This document shows, piece after piece, positions 30,205 to 32,434 of a stretch of 32,434 nucleotides of DNA (the stretch's first letter is position 1; every line of letters begins with the position of its first letter). The DNA is from Candidatus Eisenbacteria bacterium (lineage in GTDB: Bacteria > Eisenbacteria > RBG-16-71-46), in the NCBI GenBank assembly GCA_035712145.1, contig DASTBI010000232.1:1-32434 (forward strand), written 5' to 3'. Both the position numbers and the translations under genes were made by a program. The notes under the pieces are model-generated. The model saw nothing but the letters and a program-made list of their open reading frames with translations, searched no databases and was not told the DNA's origin.

Positions 30205-31101
30205 CTAACGCGCCTCGTGGCTCGGCAGGGGCGCCTCGCGCCACCGATGAGGACGCTCGCGGGTGCGAGTGAACCCCAGCTCCTCGCACAGCGCGAGCCA
30301 GGGCTCGCGCGGCACGCCGCGCCACCGAAGATCGTCCAGCGTCTCCGCCAGCGGGACGTCGCGGCGCAGCGTCGCCAGCCGGCGAAAGAGCTGTGCATCC
30401 GCTCTTTTCTCCTGCAGCGTGGCCGCGAGCCGATCGGCGCCGCGCACCGCGACGTCCCAGCGCCGATGATCCTGCGGGATCGCATCCAGGTGCTTCCAGC
30501 GCGCCAGCACCGCGGTCGCCGACTTTGCGCCCCAGCCGGGAAGTCCGGGATATCCGTCGGCGGCGTCGCCGACCAGCGCGAGCCAGTCGGGGATCGAGGC
30601 GGGTGAAACACCGAACTTCTGGCGCACGCCGTCCTCGTCGTAGGTGATCGCTCGCCGCCGGTCGCGCTGCACGATCCTGCCACCGATCACGCATTGCGCC
30701 AGATCCTTGTCGGGCGAGCAGATCACCGTCTGCTCGACTTGGTCCTGGAAGCGATCGGCCGCTGTGGCGAGCGCATCGTCGGCCTCGAACTCCACCATCG
30801 CCCACACGGTGACGCCGATCGTCTCCAGCGCCCGCTCGGCCAGTGGAAACTGTGCGAGCAGATCCTCGGGCACGCCTTCCTCGGTCTTGTAGCCCGGCCA
30901 GAGCCGGTTGCGGAAGCTGCGAATCTCGTGGTCGGTCGCGGCCGCGAGATGCGTGACGTCCGGCTCACGCAGGAGCGACAGCGTGGTCTCCACCACGCCC
31001 ATGACCGCGGCGACCTCGCGACCGTCCGGCGCGCGGGCGGAGTCGATCGCGTGATAGGCGCGGAACAGCTCGTAGGTCGCGTCGAGCAGGTGGAGCTTCA
31101 T
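30205..31101 (-). CDS. FEN-type 5'-3' exonuclease (stand-alone, PolA N-domain-like)
   Basis: A 298-residue protein with the flap-endonuclease fold: LLDATYELFRAYHA (metal Asp7), VEFEADDALAT (Glu106, Asp108, Asp109), CSPDKDLAQ (Asp131, Asp133) and GDAADGYPGLPGWGAKSA (Asp179, Asp182) with the helix-hairpin-helix that grips DNA. All metal-binding acidic residues are present. Stand-alone members remove 5' flaps and RNA primers. No polymerase domain is fused to it. The ATG at 31101 has a weak ribosome site (CGGAAAA). A 99-nt gap separates it from the Dabb-like gene. It shares the 213-nt divergent region 31102-31314 with the secreted dockerin-type gene; that region holds a 7-bp hairpin (31120-31138) and no convincing promoter. 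Confidence 0.92.
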   Translation of the reverse strand: MKLHLLDATYELFRAYHAIDSARAPDGREVAAVMGVVETTLSLLREPDVTHLAAATDHEIRSFRNRLWPGYKTEEGVPEDLLAQFPLAERALETIGVTVWAMVEFEADDALATAADRFQDQVEQTVICSPDKDLAQCVIGGRIVQRDRRRAITYDEDGVRQKFGVSPASIPDWLALVGDAADGYPGLPGWGAKSATAVLARWKHLDAIPQDHRRWDVAVRGADRLAATLQEKRADAQLFRRLATLRRDVPLAETLDDLRWRGVPREPWLALCEELGFTRTRERPHRWREAPLPSHEAR

Positions 31102-31314
31102 TGGTTTTCCGGTCAGGGCCTCGAGCCTTCAGCTCGAGCATCAAGCTAGGGGCGGAGTGGCAAGCGTTGCAAGCACTTCGTGCCGACATGTGACGAACAT
31201 GGGACTCCAGGGGTTACATGGATGTCTGTAGCCTCTAGGCGGGATTCAGGCGGATGATCCCGCCGCATCGAACTCCTGGCCGGGAAGCCGTCCCCCACCG
31301 CTCGAGGAGGGCCC

Positions 31315-32434
31315 ATGCATCGCGCGTTGGTCGTCGCAGGATCCTGTCTGATTTTCTCGGTTCCCTCGCTTTCGCTTGCCGCCGTGCCCAGTCCCGCCAC
31401 ATCGGTCGTTCCTCACCTCGTGGGTTGTCCTGCCGGCGACCTGAGCTTCACGGTGCTCGTGAGAGACGCCGCTTCGAACCCGGTGACAGGCTCCACCGTC
31501 ATCCTCTCGTTCGCCTCCTGTCCCAGCTTCAACCATTGCTCTGGCTCGTTTACCGGGTACGTGTGGAACCCGGTTTTTCGAACGGCTGCCGCCATCAGCG
31601 ACAGCGCCGGCCAGGCTACCTTCGCCATCCATCAGGGGGGCGTCTGCACGGCGGTCTCCGTGAGCGCCGATGGCTTGCCGCTCGCCACTCGCGCGTTTGC
31701 GTCCACGGATCAGAACGGCGATCTCCTGGTGGACTCCACCGACACGGGCATCGTGCTCGCGAAGCTCGGGACCCACGATGCCACCGCGGACTTCAACGGC
31801 GACGGCCTCGTCGATACGTCTGACGTGGTGGTTGTCCTGAGCCATAGCGGCCACAATTGCGGCGGAAGTCCGGGTTCGGGAGCCAATGCCGGCTCCGACA
31901 TCATCCTGCAGTGCATTGGCCCTGCGGGTGCCGCGGTCCAGCTGAACGGAACGGCATCTCAAGGCACATCGCTCGTTTTCAACTGGAGCGCGCCGGGCAT
32001 TACGTTCGATGACCCGAGTTCGCCGACGCCGACGGCGACGTTCCCGATCGGGACCACCGCGGTGCTCCTGCAGCTGCAATCGGATCAAGGACCCTCGCAG
32101 GACGAAGTCTTGGTCACACTCCTGCAGGACACGGAGGGACCGAACCTCCAGGTTTCACTCTCGCCGTCTTTCCTGTGGCCAGCCAACCGTCGTCTGGTGC
32201 CGATCCACGCGACGGTGAGCACGTTCGATTCGTGCGGGCACGATTCCACCGTGATTCTGTCCTCGATCACCGTCGTCGATGGCGATTCCACGATCGTGCC
32301 CCCCGGCGACGACGTCCAGGACGCCTCATTGGGGACCGCGGACTTCGACTTCTCGCTCCGAGCCGAGCGCACGCAGGGAATGCCCCGCACCTACATCGTT
32401 TGCTACCAGGCGCGCGACGCATTTGGCAACGCGA
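31315..32434 (+). CDS. Secreted dockerin/EF-hand multidomain protein, C-terminus outside the window
   Basis: The frame is open from the ATG at 31315 to the window end (373 codons). GAGGAGG lies 4 nt before the ATG. Residues 1-22 are a Sec signal peptide (cleavage near SLA-A). Residues about 30-128 form an Ig-like beta domain with several cysteines. Residues 132-178 resemble a type I dockerin: DQNGDLLVDSTD and DFNGDGLVDTSD are two calcium-binding loops, each followed by a helix (TGIVLAKLG; VVVVLSHSG). Residues about 188-272 are a PKD-like domain (NAGSDIILQC...NWSAPGITF). From about 273 on there is a HYR-like module (DTEGPNLQVSLSPSFLWPANRRLVPI) and CYQARDAFGNA at the edge. Such proteins are exported and often carry a sorting tail at the missing C-terminus. 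A cohesin partner is not seen in the window. Confidence 0.88.
   Translation, partial: MHRALVVAGSCLIFSVPSLSLAAVPSPATSVVPHLVGCPAGDLSFTVLVRDAASNPVTGSTVILSFASCPSFNHCSGSFTGYVWNPVFRTAAAISDSAGQATFAIHQGGVCTAVSVSADGLPLATRAFASTDQNGDLLVDSTDTGIVLAKLGTHDATADFNGDGLVDTSDVVVVLSHSGHNCGGSPGSGANAGSDIILQCIGPAGAAVQLNGTASQGTSLVFNWSAPGITFDDPSSPTPTATFPIGTTAVLLQLQSDQGPSQDEVLVTLLQDTEGPNLQVSLSPSFLWPANRRLVPIHATVSTFDSCGHDSTVILSSITVVDGDSTIVPPGDDVQDASLGTADFDFSLRAERTQGMPRTYIVCYQARDAFGNA

Noticed and set aside
31120-31138. Hairpin CTCGAGC/GCTCGAG upstream of the exonuclease gene
   Set aside because: Only 7 bp, no T tract and not near a stop codon; short GC palindromes are frequent here.
31158-31170. Sigma-54-like TGG...TTGC sequence before the dockerin-type gene
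   Set aside because: GG and GC are 8 bases apart instead of 10; the minus-strand counterpart beside it has 12. Spacing is essential for sigma-54 holoenzyme.
1-32434. tRNA, rRNA, CRISPR, insertion sequences or prophage
   Set aside because: Looked for cloverleaf-like or rRNA sequence, regularly spaced direct repeats, transposase motifs and phage structural genes; none was seen. The only phage-like item is the isolated amidase at 5187-5993.

Overview
The window looks like chromosomal DNA of a GC-rich Gram-negative-type bacterium. It encodes an OmpA-family protein, several predicted outer-membrane beta-barrels, many Sec signal peptides and lipoboxes, and sigma-54 regulation. Choice-of-anchor-D and dockerin-type surface proteins, BNR-repeat proteins, a split LigD and a polytopic Ser/Thr kinase together resemble deep-branching lineages such as Candidatus Eisenbacteria, Gemmatimonadota or Acidobacteriota. 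That placement is an inference; there is no rRNA or marker gene here to confirm it. I count 31 protein genes, the first and last cut by the window edges. I see no RNA gene, insertion sequence, phage, CRISPR array or origin.

Layout. (1) 1-4942, a signalling block: a secreted protein running off the left edge, a divergent GAF/AAA+/Fis sigma-54 activator, a translationally coupled membrane Ser/Thr kinase, and a convergent beta-barrel protein. The divergent intergenic region holds an 18-bp perfect palindrome and a -24/-12 element, so activator, binding site, promoter and target can be proposed together. (2) 5187-8526: an unusual amidase with a C-terminal helix-turn-helix-like region, a secreted unknown, two small lipoproteins and a SYLF protein. 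(3) 8649-14428, metabolism and hydrolases: a TAT-exported aldo/keto reductase, an Asp/Glu-racemase-like protein, a large fusion of a papain-like protease to a GHSAG-type alpha/beta hydrolase, a DinB protein and a concentrative nucleoside transporter. (4) 14517-21983, cell envelope: a six-repeat surface lipoprotein, a CPBP membrane protease, a beta-barrel, and the minus-strand set OmpA > BNR propeller > exported protein-isoaspartate methyltransferase. (5) 22313-27172: a nucleotidyltransferase/EEP-phosphatase pair, a PAP2 phosphatase, then LigD polymerase and ATP-dependent ligase as separate, convergent, overlapping genes. (6) 27308-31101, minus strand: a glycine-zipper protein with a clear rho-independent terminator, a three-gene set (dimeric-barrel protein, RMD1/YagE membrane protein, small membrane protein) and a FEN-type exonuclease. 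(7) 31315-end: a secreted dockerin-type protein running off the right edge.

Genes are packed tightly. All six convergent junctions have gaps of 0-6 nt or overlap by 43 or 97 nt. The most interesting candidates are the activator/kinase/sigma-54 module at the left end, the protease-hydrolase fusion, the split LigD with overlapping antisense tails, and the envelope operon ending in an exported isoaspartate repair enzyme. Stretches without genes of about 300 bp or more: only 21984-22312, described as a feature.
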